DNA of 64,000 bases, taken from NCBI GenBank assembly GCA_022264855.1, contig JABYQU010000014.1, positions 372,001 through 436,000 of the forward strand, read 5' to 3'. The notes under the pieces are model-generated. The model made no database searches. It saw nothing but the letters and a program-made list of their open reading frames with translations, and was not told where the DNA came from. The stretch is from Lenzites betulinus. Lineage: Eukaryota; Basidiomycota; Agaricomycetes; Polyporales; Polyporaceae. Both the position numbers and the translations under genes were made by a program. Of the stretch, positions 12,621 through 21,735 are shown piece by piece. The stretch's first letter is position 1. Every line of letters begins with the position of its first letter.

Positions 12621-13240
12621 GTGGGGCGAGAATGCGAGATGCGGGATGTGGGCGGAGGAGGAGGATGATAGGACGTCGATTGAGCTGTGGACGCGTAATG
12701 GGCCCTCCACTGAGCTGAACGCGCGTTCGCCCCACGTGGCCGCCTTCTAACTAACGTAGGCGCCCATCTTCGCGTGCTTCCCACGTGGCCCGCATCTTGC
12801 CAACCGCGATCCGTCCGCGGCTCGACCACATACTCTTCATCCGAGACCACATCCGCACATGCCCCTTCGTTGTGCAAACGTAAACTGTGATTGTAAACAC
12901 CGCATCGATGTGTGCAGCAGCTGCGCTATCAAACCACAACCGGTGCCCAACTCTCCGTGTCGGACGGCGCAAGCACTGTTGTGTTGAAGCCGTCCAGCAG
13001 GATGGTACATTGCATCAAAGTACGTGCGTTGTTTTCTCATCCTGTCCGGCGCGCTCGGACGGAGTTTTCTCCCGTGCTCTCACACCTGAAATTGCGCAGT
13101 TGATCGGGGTGTAACGTACGAATGGTGACAATGCGCGAGACAATTTGGCTTCCCGACAAGAGGTATACAGCAGCTCAACATTACACGGAACAAAAATACA
13201 CAGCATTCCTTGCTTCCTTCGCTAAGTCCGGCACTTCCGC
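12621..13240. other. Intergenic region between proteasome alpha-2 and peroxiredoxin genes
   Basis: Both flanking genes run leftwards, so this holds the promoter of the proteasome gene and the 3' end of the peroxiredoxin gene. No coding region is seen. Confidence 0.4.
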
Positions 13241-14370
13241 TTACTCGACCTTGAGGGGGGTGGTGCGCAGGTACGGCTGTAAACCAGCAAGTCAGCATCG
13301 CGTCGCGCCCCCGCCGCCACGAACATGCGTACCTTGTGGATCGTGAACTCGGGGAAGAGGGTCTTGGCCTCTTCGTTCGACACCGACGGGTGCACGATCA
13401 CGTCGTCACCCTTCTTCCAGTTCACGGGCGTCGTCACGCGGTACTTGTCGCCGATCTGGAGAGCTGTTACCGCACGGCCGCGGGTACAAGAACAAGGTCA
13501 GCGTCACGCCCACGAACGACAACAGACGGCCGAGTCTGACGCACAGTCGACAACCCTATACGGAATGGCGCGGTGGTCAGCACGGTCTAGGCGGGACGAC
13601 GGGCTGCTGTGCTGGAACGTACCGAAGGATCTCGTCAAAGTTGCGCCCGGTGGACGCGGGGTAGGACAGGGTCAGACGGACGACCTTCTTAGGGTCCACG
13701 ATGAACACCGTGCGGATCTGCAGCCGGAGCGATGCAGGTCAGCGCCAACGCTCTCATCCTGTGGGGACCCCGGAGCCCCGTCGCTTGGCCAAGGCCGGTA
13801 CGTACGGTGAACGGGAGACCCTTCGCGTCGCGGTTGGTCGCGTCCTGCTCGTCGAGCATGTCGTAGAGCGTGGAGATCTTGCGGTCTGCGTCCGCGATCT
13901 AGTCCCAAGAGGCTCAGCTATGTGTCGGGAACGCAGCACAGAGTAGAACTCACGATGGGGAACTGAACGTCCGTGGGGCCGAACTTGGAACCCCACTCGT
14001 TGATGTCCTCAACCCATTTGTGGTGCTCGCCGAGACCGTTGGCGGAGATGCCGATGAGCTTCACGCCCCGCTTCGCGAAGTCGGGGGCCCTGTACATTAA
14101 TCCTGTCAATCGGCGTGTATCTTGCCCACACATTCATTTCTCAGCTTACCTCCGCGCGACCTCCGCGAGCTCGGTGGTGCACACGGGGGTGAAGTCACCG
14201 GGGTGCGAGAAGAGGATGGCCTGCGCATCGCGTCAGTACGGCAGCGCGGTCCTCCCACGACCAGGATGTATGCGCACCCAAGAGTCGCCGATCCACTCAT
14301 GGAACTGGATCGGGCCCTTCGTCGTCTCGGCAGAGAAGTCCGGGGCAATATCACCAAGACGGATTCCCAT
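13241..14370 (-). CDS. 1-Cys peroxiredoxin (PRDX6/Prx1 type), with an 11-nt microexon
   Basis: Reduces hydrogen peroxide and alkyl hydroperoxides through one peroxidatic cysteine. Exons on the minus strand: 14278-14370, 14150-14220, 13954-14089, 13806-13898, 13623-13717, 13545-13555, 13333-13463, 13241-13276, giving 221 aa, the normal length for the family. The active site is PGDFTPVC with Cys45. It is the only cysteine in the predicted protein, which defines the 1-Cys class. Family motifs include [13 protein letters not shown] and the C-terminal extension [11 protein letters not shown]. The exon at 13545-13555 is only 11 nt. It is required to join EILR to DSLQ in frame and is flanked by good splice sites. 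No mitochondrial presequence is visible, so a cytosolic location is inferred. Confidence 0.95.
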
Positions 14371-14470
14371 AGCGGTTACTTAGATGTTATGGATGAGGGT
14401 GTGGAAGTGTAGTGGTGGACTGGACGAAAGAGCGCGCAGTATCAGACGCGATCCCACCGCTTTCCCCTCG

Positions 14471-14480
14471 GCTTATATAC
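14471..14480 (-). promoter_or_regulatory. TATA box of the peroxiredoxin gene
   Basis: The minus strand reads GTATATAAGC about 100 bp upstream of the start codon at 14370, flanked by GC-rich DNA. Confidence 0.55.
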
Positions 14481-15292
14481 GTGCGCCCGCGCCGCGCTCT
14501 GGACGAGGCACTCACGCTGCCCGGTGAGAGCACGCGCGCATGAGAGCATGATTGCATTGCGCAAGAAGAGGCCATGGCACCGGCGGGGTGATTATCGCGC
14601 CTTCCGTTCGCACGCCCGTCCAGCAGGCCATTATGGCGTACACCCCGGACTAGTACTTTTGCAGCGACCTGCTCTCGCCCTGCGCGGCGCGCGACGGCGG
14701 AGGGGGCTCTCGTGTATTAGATTTAGCAGAAACCCATCGGGTAGGGCGCGGATAATGAATTCGGAGGGCGCTCCCAGAAGGTGCGCGACGATCAGCGAGA
14801 TATATGCGCGTACGCGATCACGGGATGAACGCGTTCATTAGCAACACGTGTATGCGAGGTTAGGCTGCCCATCGTCCCCAGAGCCAGAGGACCAAGTCCA
14901 CAGCAGCGGTACTGCGGCCAGAGAGCCCGTACGGTATTGCGGTACTGGCAGAAAGGGAGCAATGAGACCTTGGGAACCTCGACACCACACTGGGTGCGGC
15001 GGTACGCGGAATTCCGGACTTCCCAGCACCAACAGGCTACCAAGCCCATCTGTAACCGCGATTGCACTAGCCTATGCAGATGGCATCGCGAACAATACAT
15101 CCGAAGGACAGACTCACAGACCATCGATGCGCTCATCGTAGGCCAACGGTTGCGTCATCCGGCGTGGATGTGAATGTCGATGAATACAGTGATGGGTTAC
15201 AATATCTATCACAGCGCGTCCAAAGCGCTGGCGGTTGCCGATAAAGATACAGGACGGTGAGTATGGGTTGTCGTAGGGAGAAAATGAGGGCG
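14481..15292. other. Intergenic region, no gene seen
   Basis: Upstream DNA of the peroxiredoxin gene and 3' flank of SSU72. No frame with family motifs on either strand. Confidence 0.4.
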
Positions 15293-16535
15293 CTAGTAGT
15301 ACGCCACTGCGTGAAGTATGCTGTGCGGATGCTTCTCCTGGTGTGCCTGCAGAATGCCTTGGATGTCTTCGTCTATGTCAGAAGCATTCTCGATCTTAAC
15401 ACACATAAACACGTCAGTGCCTGCTAAAGAAAAGCTCAATGTATGACTTACCGCTGAGGCAAGGTCGATCATAGCCCTCCCCGCGATGTGCGCCTCCTCA
15501 TGGTTATCCTTGATTTCAATATTGATGATGTGCACCGGCTTATTGAATTCCCCGCCTCTCGCGAGGAGATCTACAGTCTCGCGATTCAGCACGCGAACAG
15601 CTTAAGCAACATTCCACATACCATCGCACACCGCGTCAAAACACCGTTCTTCGCAAGTGATGACTATGTCCGCTACCGTCTTGCTCTCCTGCCACCGCTC
15701 AGGCGCAAGCTTCAAGCGTCGATTCCTATCAATCATCTGCAACAAGCCGTTCGCGGTGTACCTACCCCAACGTCGATATCAAGCATGTCTGCAAAAACGT
15801 GCTACGAGCCACTCACAATCGCGCATCCTGAGCGGCCAGCTGCTCGTATATGTCGTTATACGGCGTTCCAAAGGGATATATGTTCGGTTTGTCGATCGCT
15901 GGTCCCGGCAGCCGCACCGCCGACCCGGTGCCCGACGAACATACGCGAAAGCCTGCTTTACTACATCAAGCAGCCCATGTTCGTCAATCCCCGAACCAAA
16001 CGTTACAAAGCATGACGTATAAAGCCCACTCACGATAGCACAAAATGCCCCTCCATTGACCGATTCTATCGCAGTGTTGGAAGCCGTTCGGGAGGGGAGT
16101 CACATGAAGTGCATTACTCACCTGATTGCTCGCACACACTACACAGAACAATGGTCTTGGCTTGTACCCAGAAGAAGACTGGTGCTGCTGCTGCTGTGGG
16201 GCTTGCTGAACTTGCTGCTGCGGTGTAGGAATCTCATGAGGGAGAACAGCAGCCTCCTGCGCGAGCTGCTGGTTCGACACGTCGTGGCCAGGGTACTGTG
16301 ACGGGGTTGCGGTCGGGTAGGCGGGGTAAGAGTTCTGCGCGGCGGGAGGAGGATATCCTTGGGAAGTCGACGCATGCATCTGCGGAGGCTGAGCTGGTTG
16401 CTGCTGATACTGATATCCCTGATACTGGGGCTGCTGCTGAGGAGGTGGCGCAGAGGGAGTGCTTGGCTGCGGACGTTGCTGCAGACGGGGGTCTTGACGC
16501 GCCAGACGCGGATCGCGAGCTCTTCTTGGATCCAT
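15293..16535 (-). CDS. SSU72: RNA polymerase II CTD phosphatase SSU72 with a Gln/Pro-rich N-terminal extension
   Basis: Removes phosphate from Ser5/Ser7 of the Pol II C-terminal repeat and works with the cleavage and polyadenylation factor in termination; nuclear. Exons on the minus strand: 16122-16535, 16034-16065, 15817-15960, 15622-15761, 15452-15570, 15293-15394, totalling 316 aa. The phosphatase core begins at about residue 130 with the CX5R loop CASNQNR (Cys134, Arg140), split by an intron. It continues with [30 protein letters not shown] and DNHEEA, all diagnostic of SSU72. The core is about the normal length of 190 aa. The first 128 residues are rich in Gln, Pro, Tyr and Arg, which yeast and human SSU72 lack. 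The start is the only ATG that opens this exon in frame; whether the extension is always translated is not certain. Confidence 0.94.
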
Positions 16536-17058
16536 GGCGATGCGGTGTTAGGTGGTTTGTATTGCTGCAATGCATGGACGCGTCAGTAAGCCAAAAAGGG
16601 GGGAAATATGCGGGGTCCATGGCAAAACGCCGTCAGCAGTATCCAGAACATTTCAAGTCGTCTTCTCGACCCAGCACGGTATGTATTTTGCGGGTCGAGC
16701 ATATGATTCCACTCTGAATCATCACGGGGGAAACATCACGAGAGCTTTCCTCACCTGAACAACAAAGAGATGCGGGAAGTGGAGTGGTGGAGGAGGTAAG
16801 CGAAGGATTGGTGAGAGACGCGGAAGGTGCCTCAAGTATTTCGGCGTTCGCTAGCGCTTGCGCGCTTGTCACTAACTTGTTGGTCCACTGGCGCCCAACC
16901 GGAAACATCCGGAACATACGCGAAGAACTCCTTGTTTATATCCGTCATGAGCTCTACTCACGATGTCAACATTTGGCACTTTATCTATCGTCTGAACAGT
17001 TCTTCTCGTTGGAAGTGGGCCTATGGTACAGATTGTTCCGGCTAACACTTTGGTGTGT
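16536..17058. other. Intergenic region between SSU72 and the first dehydrogenase gene
   Basis: Holds the promoter of SSU72 and the 3' end of the adjacent dehydrogenase gene. No coding region is seen. Confidence 0.4.
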
Positions 17059-18239
17059 CTACTCCAGCCTCTCCCCCAGCAGTTCTTCTGTCAGGTCAGC
17101 GCACAGTTTCCAATAGTTACTGGCGACAACGCGATCCTTGGCCTGGTCTGTTTCTGTGTCGGGCTTTCCATACGGCTCGGAGTAGTATTTCCCCTGATTA
17201 TCGGCAAAGGAGGCGTCAGCGGCCTGAGAGCAATCTAACACGAACTTCTTTCTCACCTGGTGATCTTTCCAGTTGCTCTGGTTGATATCAGTGCTCGTCG
17301 CAGCCCACAGACTCGCTTCCGCGCCCTCCTCTGCGCTCTTTCCCGCCAGGCGGCTCAGCCTATCGACGACGTCCCCGACGATCCCATAAGATTGTCCCCA
17401 AGCTTTTTGCACTTCGGTGTTGACCATACCGGGATGTACGGATATGGAGAGGATGGGCTTCGGTAAGTCCGAGAGCTTCTTACGGACGAGTTCAGATGCA
17501 AAGACGATCAATCCGAGTTTCGTTCGGCCATAGCTAGTAACGTGCGTAAGCCAAAGCTAGGGCGGTGGATATGGTAAGCCCTACAGTCTGACTCCGTCAG
17601 CCTCTTCGTTGATCTCTTTCTTGGAAGAGAATGTGTCGTTCGGCGCAGCACGGTGGAGCTCGGAGCTTTGCATCACGATGCGCACTGACGTCGGAGGTGC
17701 AGTCTCCGCAGTCTTCTTCAGCACGTCCAACAGCCTGAGCACGATCACATAGTGCGCAAGGTTATTGACCTGCAATCGAGTAGTCAGCAGATTCAACTTC
17801 AAATATGCGTGTTACTCACCTCGAAGTGACGCTCGAGACCGTCCTCGGTCATCCCGAATGGCGCCTGCCCAATTCCCGCGTTCGCGATCAAGATATCCAA
17901 GCGGTCGACCTCCTGCACGAAGCTTTTCGCCCATGCGTCGACCTTCTTGAGGTGCATCATGTCGAGTTGGTGCCATTTGACCGAACCCTTGGAGCCGCTC
18001 GTCTTCAACGCAGCGTTTATTTCAGTCTCCGCGTCCTTGCCATGCTCAGGATTGGCGGATACGATATGGACGGTTGCGTTGTGTTGAGCGAGTGCCGCAG
18101 CGTCCCAGTATCCGATCCCTGCAGACCCCCCTGTGACGAGCGCGACGCGTCCCGTAAGGTCTGGGATCTGGTCCGGCCTGAATCGCTGGCTCAGCAGCGT
18201 AGCGGGGTTGAGAGTGTCGGGGAGCATTGAGGACATCAT
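17059..18239 (-). CDS. Short-chain dehydrogenase/reductase, tandem copy 1
   Basis: NAD(P)H-dependent oxidoreductase of the retinol-dehydrogenase-like SDR group; substrate unknown. Exons on the minus strand: 17820-18239, 17585-17769, 17257-17533, 17059-17193, giving 338 aa. The cofactor motif TGGSAGIG spans residues 36-43, NAG occurs in IANAGIG, and the catalytic YxxxK is YGRTK at 203-207, formed across an intron. Exon structure, sequence and C-terminal motif (GKYYSEPYGK) match the neighbouring SDR at 18861-20273, so the pair arose by tandem duplication. An upstream in-frame ATG at 18320 lies only about 30 bp from the TATA box and would start at or before the transcription start, so the ATG at 18239 was preferred. 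Confidence 0.9.
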
Positions 18240-18348
18240 GGCGCGGCGATGGAGTATTGCGGAGGTGGGGAAACGGCGAAAGATAATTTTGGGAGGAAGA
18301 TGTCTGAGGGGGAAAGGCATGACATCCTTCGCTCGACAGGGCCCCACA

Positions 18349-18358
18349 CATATATAGG
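18349..18358 (-). promoter_or_regulatory. TATA box of dehydrogenase copy 1
   Basis: The minus strand reads CCTATATATG about 115 bp upstream of the chosen start codon at 18239. Confidence 0.5.
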
Positions 18359-18707
18359 ATCACATCCAGCCCATGACGCACCGAGCCTCTCATGGCAGCA
18401 ACATCGTTCGTCCAGATATGGCGAGTAGAGCACCATATTGGATGATTATACGACACCGCCACACGTCGGTGCTAGCGGCGCAAGCTTCTCCTTCTGCCGT
18501 AATTCAACGATCTCTGCATAGATCCTCTTCACGCGCACTATGCATGATGTTACGACGCACCGACGTCATTAACTACTCCATACCGAACTAACAATTGAGT
18601 TCCCTAATTAACGACTACAGTGATATCTTTCGCCATAGCACGAACTCTCAGGCTGTGCACGTGGGTGGGGCAAGCGAATGGAGAATCGAACCGGACACAT
18701 GGATTTC

Positions 18708-18798
18708 CTAAAACTACAGGGACAAGGTTGCTAAAACTACAGGGACAAGGTTGCTAAAACTACAGGGACAAGGTTGCTAAAACTACAGGGACAAGGTC
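18708..18798. repeat. Tandem repeat, 23-bp unit, four copies
   Basis: A 23-bp unit starting CTAAAACTACAGGGACAAGG is repeated at 18708, 18731, 18754 and 18777 with no visible mismatch; the fourth copy is slightly truncated. It lies 60-150 bp downstream of the stop codon of dehydrogenase copy 2, and so in or near its 3' untranslated region. Confidence 0.9.
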
Positions 18799-18860
18799 TT
18801 GTACATAGTGAACATTCAAGCGAGTTTGGTATCCATCGTGCGTGACAAACTTCGTGGTTG

Positions 18861-20273
18861 CTACCGAAGTTCCACTCCCAGGTGTTCTTTGGTACACGCA
18901 GCACACAACTCCCAAAAGTTGTCAGCAACCTCATCGTCCTTCGCGAGCCTACTCTCGACGTCTGACTTCCCGTACGCCTCAGAGAAATACTTGCCCTGTG
19001 CAAGCCGGTCAGCCATGCAGTTCTACAAATAGGCATATGCGACGTACCTGAAACTCCTTCCAGACATCCTTGTTGATATCGGTGCATGTCGCGGCCCACA
19101 GGCAGACCTCGGCGCCTTGTTCATCGCTCTTCGTGCTAATGCGCGTCATGAAGCGCTTGAACTTCGCGAGTGGGCCACTTTCGCAATTCTTCAAGACTTC
19201 CGTGTCGATGCTGCCAGGATGGACGGCCATGGCGAGTACAGGAACAGTCCCAGGAGGGTATGTCGCGAGCTTCCGCTTTACCAGCTCGCGGACGAGGTAT
19301 ATAACGCCTAGTTTGGTCCGACCATATCTGCAACGCGAATGAGCTCAGTGCCTTCAAATCAAATGGATGTTACGCACATTTGTGTCTCTTCAGTGATAGT
19401 ATTGACTTCGTCTTTCGACCAGAACCTCGTGTTGACCGGCGCCATGCGATGAAGCTCAGAGCTCTGCATTACGATGCGCACGGTGCCCGGCGGAGCAAAC
19501 GCGGCGGTGCGTTGCATGAGTGGGAGGAGTCGTAGGGCGACGACGTAGTGCGCGAGGCTGTTAACCTATCGAGAGGCGTCAACCACAGAGCGGAAGGGCT
19601 GCGGGGTGAGGCGTACCTCGAAGTGCTTTTCCAGCCCGTCGCCGGTCATGGCGAAGGCGGTCTGGCCGATGCCGGCGCTGCAGATGAGGATGTCAAGCCT
19701 TATCTCTTCCTTCAGGATCTTCTGCGCGAGGTCGTCCACCGCCTTGATGGAGCTCATGTCGATAGCATGCCACACGACCGAGCCTTTCGACTCGCACTCC
19801 TTGAGCGCCTCGTTGATGTCGATCTCGGCCTGCTTGCCATGCCAGGATGCGGTGGTGGAGACGATGATGACCTTCGCGCCCGCGAGCGCGAGCTCCAGCG
19901 CGTCGAAGTATCCGACGCCCGTTGTCCCCCCGGTGACGAGTGCGACGCGTCCGGCGAGTTCAGGGATGTTCTCCGGCCTGAAGCGTTTGCCGAGGATCTT
20001 GTTGACGCCGTCCGGGAGCACGGGCGCGGGGACGGGGAGGGTATATGCGCCTATGCTCATGCGGCGCGACGTGCTCACGCTCATCCTGCGCCCCTGGCCG
20101 TCGGGGGAGGCGTTGCTACCGTTGCTCACGCTGAGGCGGCGTTGGGCGGCATGGCTGCTCGAGCTCATTCGGCGTTGTTTGACTGGGACGGTGGGGACTA
20201 TGCTGAGGCTCGCGCTCATCCGGCGTTGGCGCACGCCTTCGCTCGAGCTTTGGCGACGTTGCTGGGTGGACAT
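18861..20273 (-). CDS. Short-chain dehydrogenase/reductase, tandem copy 2, with Arg/Ser-rich N-terminal extension
   Basis: Paralogue of the SDR at 17059-18239, with the same intron positions downstream of the first exon. Exons on the minus strand: 19617-20273, 19378-19565, 19048-19327, 18861-18995, giving 419 aa. The cofactor motif TGGTTGVG is at 114-121. The usual NAG is SAG here (ICSAGIG), and the active site is again YGRTK, joined across an intron. The first 80 residues are absent from copy 1 and contain six Arg-Arg-x-Ser motifs at about 6, 17, 34, 45, 62 and 70, which resemble protein kinase A target sites. The start ATG has a strong context (GCCACCATGTC). Substrate and location are unknown; regulation by phosphorylation is inference. 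Confidence 0.9.
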
Positions 20274-20477
20274 GGTGGCGACGGGGAGTAGAGGAGGACA
20301 AAGTTTCTGCTGCCCGCGCAAGCCATGTTTCCGTTGTACTTGTATGCCGTATTTGCATCCGCGTCCAGGTGAGCATGCAGTTACACACTGCGGAATGGAC
20401 GATCGAGGAACGTCGAATGCATGTGCGTCATACCTTGCATTCCTCGATCGGAGATTGCCTTCCGGCCGACCTAAACC

Positions 20478-20486
20478 TATATATAT
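20478..20486 (-). promoter_or_regulatory. TATA box of dehydrogenase copy 2
   Basis: An uninterrupted alternating run TATATATAT about 205 bp upstream of the start codon at 20273. The divergent ribosomal protein gene begins at 20827. Confidence 0.45.
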
Positions 20487-20826
20487 GGCAACGGTGAAGG
20501 TTGGCGGGCTCTACGGGTCTGTCTGGCGTTAGGCACTGAAATACTGACCGCGGCCGACGAACGATTAGCCACTTTTCTCTAGCAACAATAATCCGTATGT
20601 TTTGCGCTGTCCGAAATCACATACATGCTGTAAAAGGATATATGCAGCAAAGTTCCCGCAAGCTGCGAACGGAGACTTGAAGCGGATCACTGTATGTTAG
20701 CGCCCATCAAGAACTGCATAGTTCTTCAGCCACACTGGCTCAGCTTTCCCACGCATCCCCAGCACCGCGTGAGCGCAGGTATCGGCGGCAGCACCGTCCG
20801 CATCCTCAAGCCCTCTCGACGTCGCC

Positions 20827-21269
20827 ATGGCCAAATCTAAGAAGTGTGTACCTCTGTCTCGCTTGGGCCCCATCTGTGCTGCTATGAAAGAGAGAAATAC
20901 TGACCTGGAAACTCCGCTTACAGCCATACCAACCACAACCAGAGCAAGAAGGCTCACCGTAACGGTATCAAGAAGCCTGCGCACCACAGGACACGCTCGA
21001 TGAAGGGTGTACGTATTGGCTGTGCTGTACGATGTGTTTGAGATGCTGACGGAACCTTTGTCTGTGCTGTAGGTTGACCCCAAGGTGTGATAGTTTGCAT
21101 GCAGGTGTTAGAGTGTGTTTAACCGATTGTCTACCTTCCCAGTTCCGCCGCAACTCCCGCTTCGCGCTCGTTGGCTCGGTACGCACACCGCCAATCTCAG
21201 TCCTTGGATGACACTCATCCCTATCCCCACGTGCAGAGAAAAGCTCGCACCGAGCAGAAGGCCTCATGA
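20827..21269 (+). CDS. RPL29: 60S ribosomal protein eL29
   Basis: Small basic component of the large cytosolic ribosomal subunit. Exons: 20827-20843, 20924-21008, 21073-21084, 21143-21178, 21237-21269, giving 60 aa (usual about 60). The product shows the invariant N-terminus MAKSKNHTNHNQ, then KAHRNGIKKP, the central KGVDPKF and a basic tail. The third exon has only 12 nt and encodes VDPK, matching the conserved element exactly. Four introns in 183 coding bases is dense even for this genome. The encoded start is fixed by the conserved N-terminus. Confidence 0.95.
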
Positions 21270-21735
21270 TTCAGCCTCCTCTCACATGAGCTGAGCTTCC
21301 GGAGGCGGACGTCGTTCCCTGAGGATCGGGGAGAGGGAGAGACGAGCTTGTATGCGTACGCCAGCAGGGCCCGTCTCGCGCGCAAGGCGACGTCGATCCA
21401 TGTAAAACCACCACCGCTACGACCATGCCGTGTATGCCCCACCGCCGCTATGCATAGAACCTACCGAGCAGAAATGGAAAAGCCCCAAAACACGCATCGT
21501 GTCTCCCGCGTGAACTTGATGAGCTGTTTCGCCTGAAGACTGCAAGATCCAACAACGCTGATGGTATGAATACAGTGGAACTGATATGTTTTTATACAAA
21601 GGGTCGAAGTAGTTTCTTGTGTTCGCACATGCCGCGGCTGCCTGCGTATACACGGGCGGCGTAAAACAGAGACGGTCTTCGTTGTAGTACTGATCGCATG
21701 CTTATGCGCATCATTGTCAATACATGAGGCCGATC
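21270..21735. other. Intergenic region between convergent genes
   Basis: RPL29 and the TFIIIC gene converge here. The stretch should hold both 3' ends. No coding region or obvious repeat is seen. Confidence 0.4.

Noticed and set aside
19548..20532. Plus-strand frames of about 250-310 codons opposite dehydrogenase copy 2
   Set aside because: They are antisense shadows of a coding exon carrying SDR motifs.
20844..20923. Intronic snoRNA in the eL29 gene
   Set aside because: Short motifs similar to box C and box D occur, but not with correct spacing or terminal stem.
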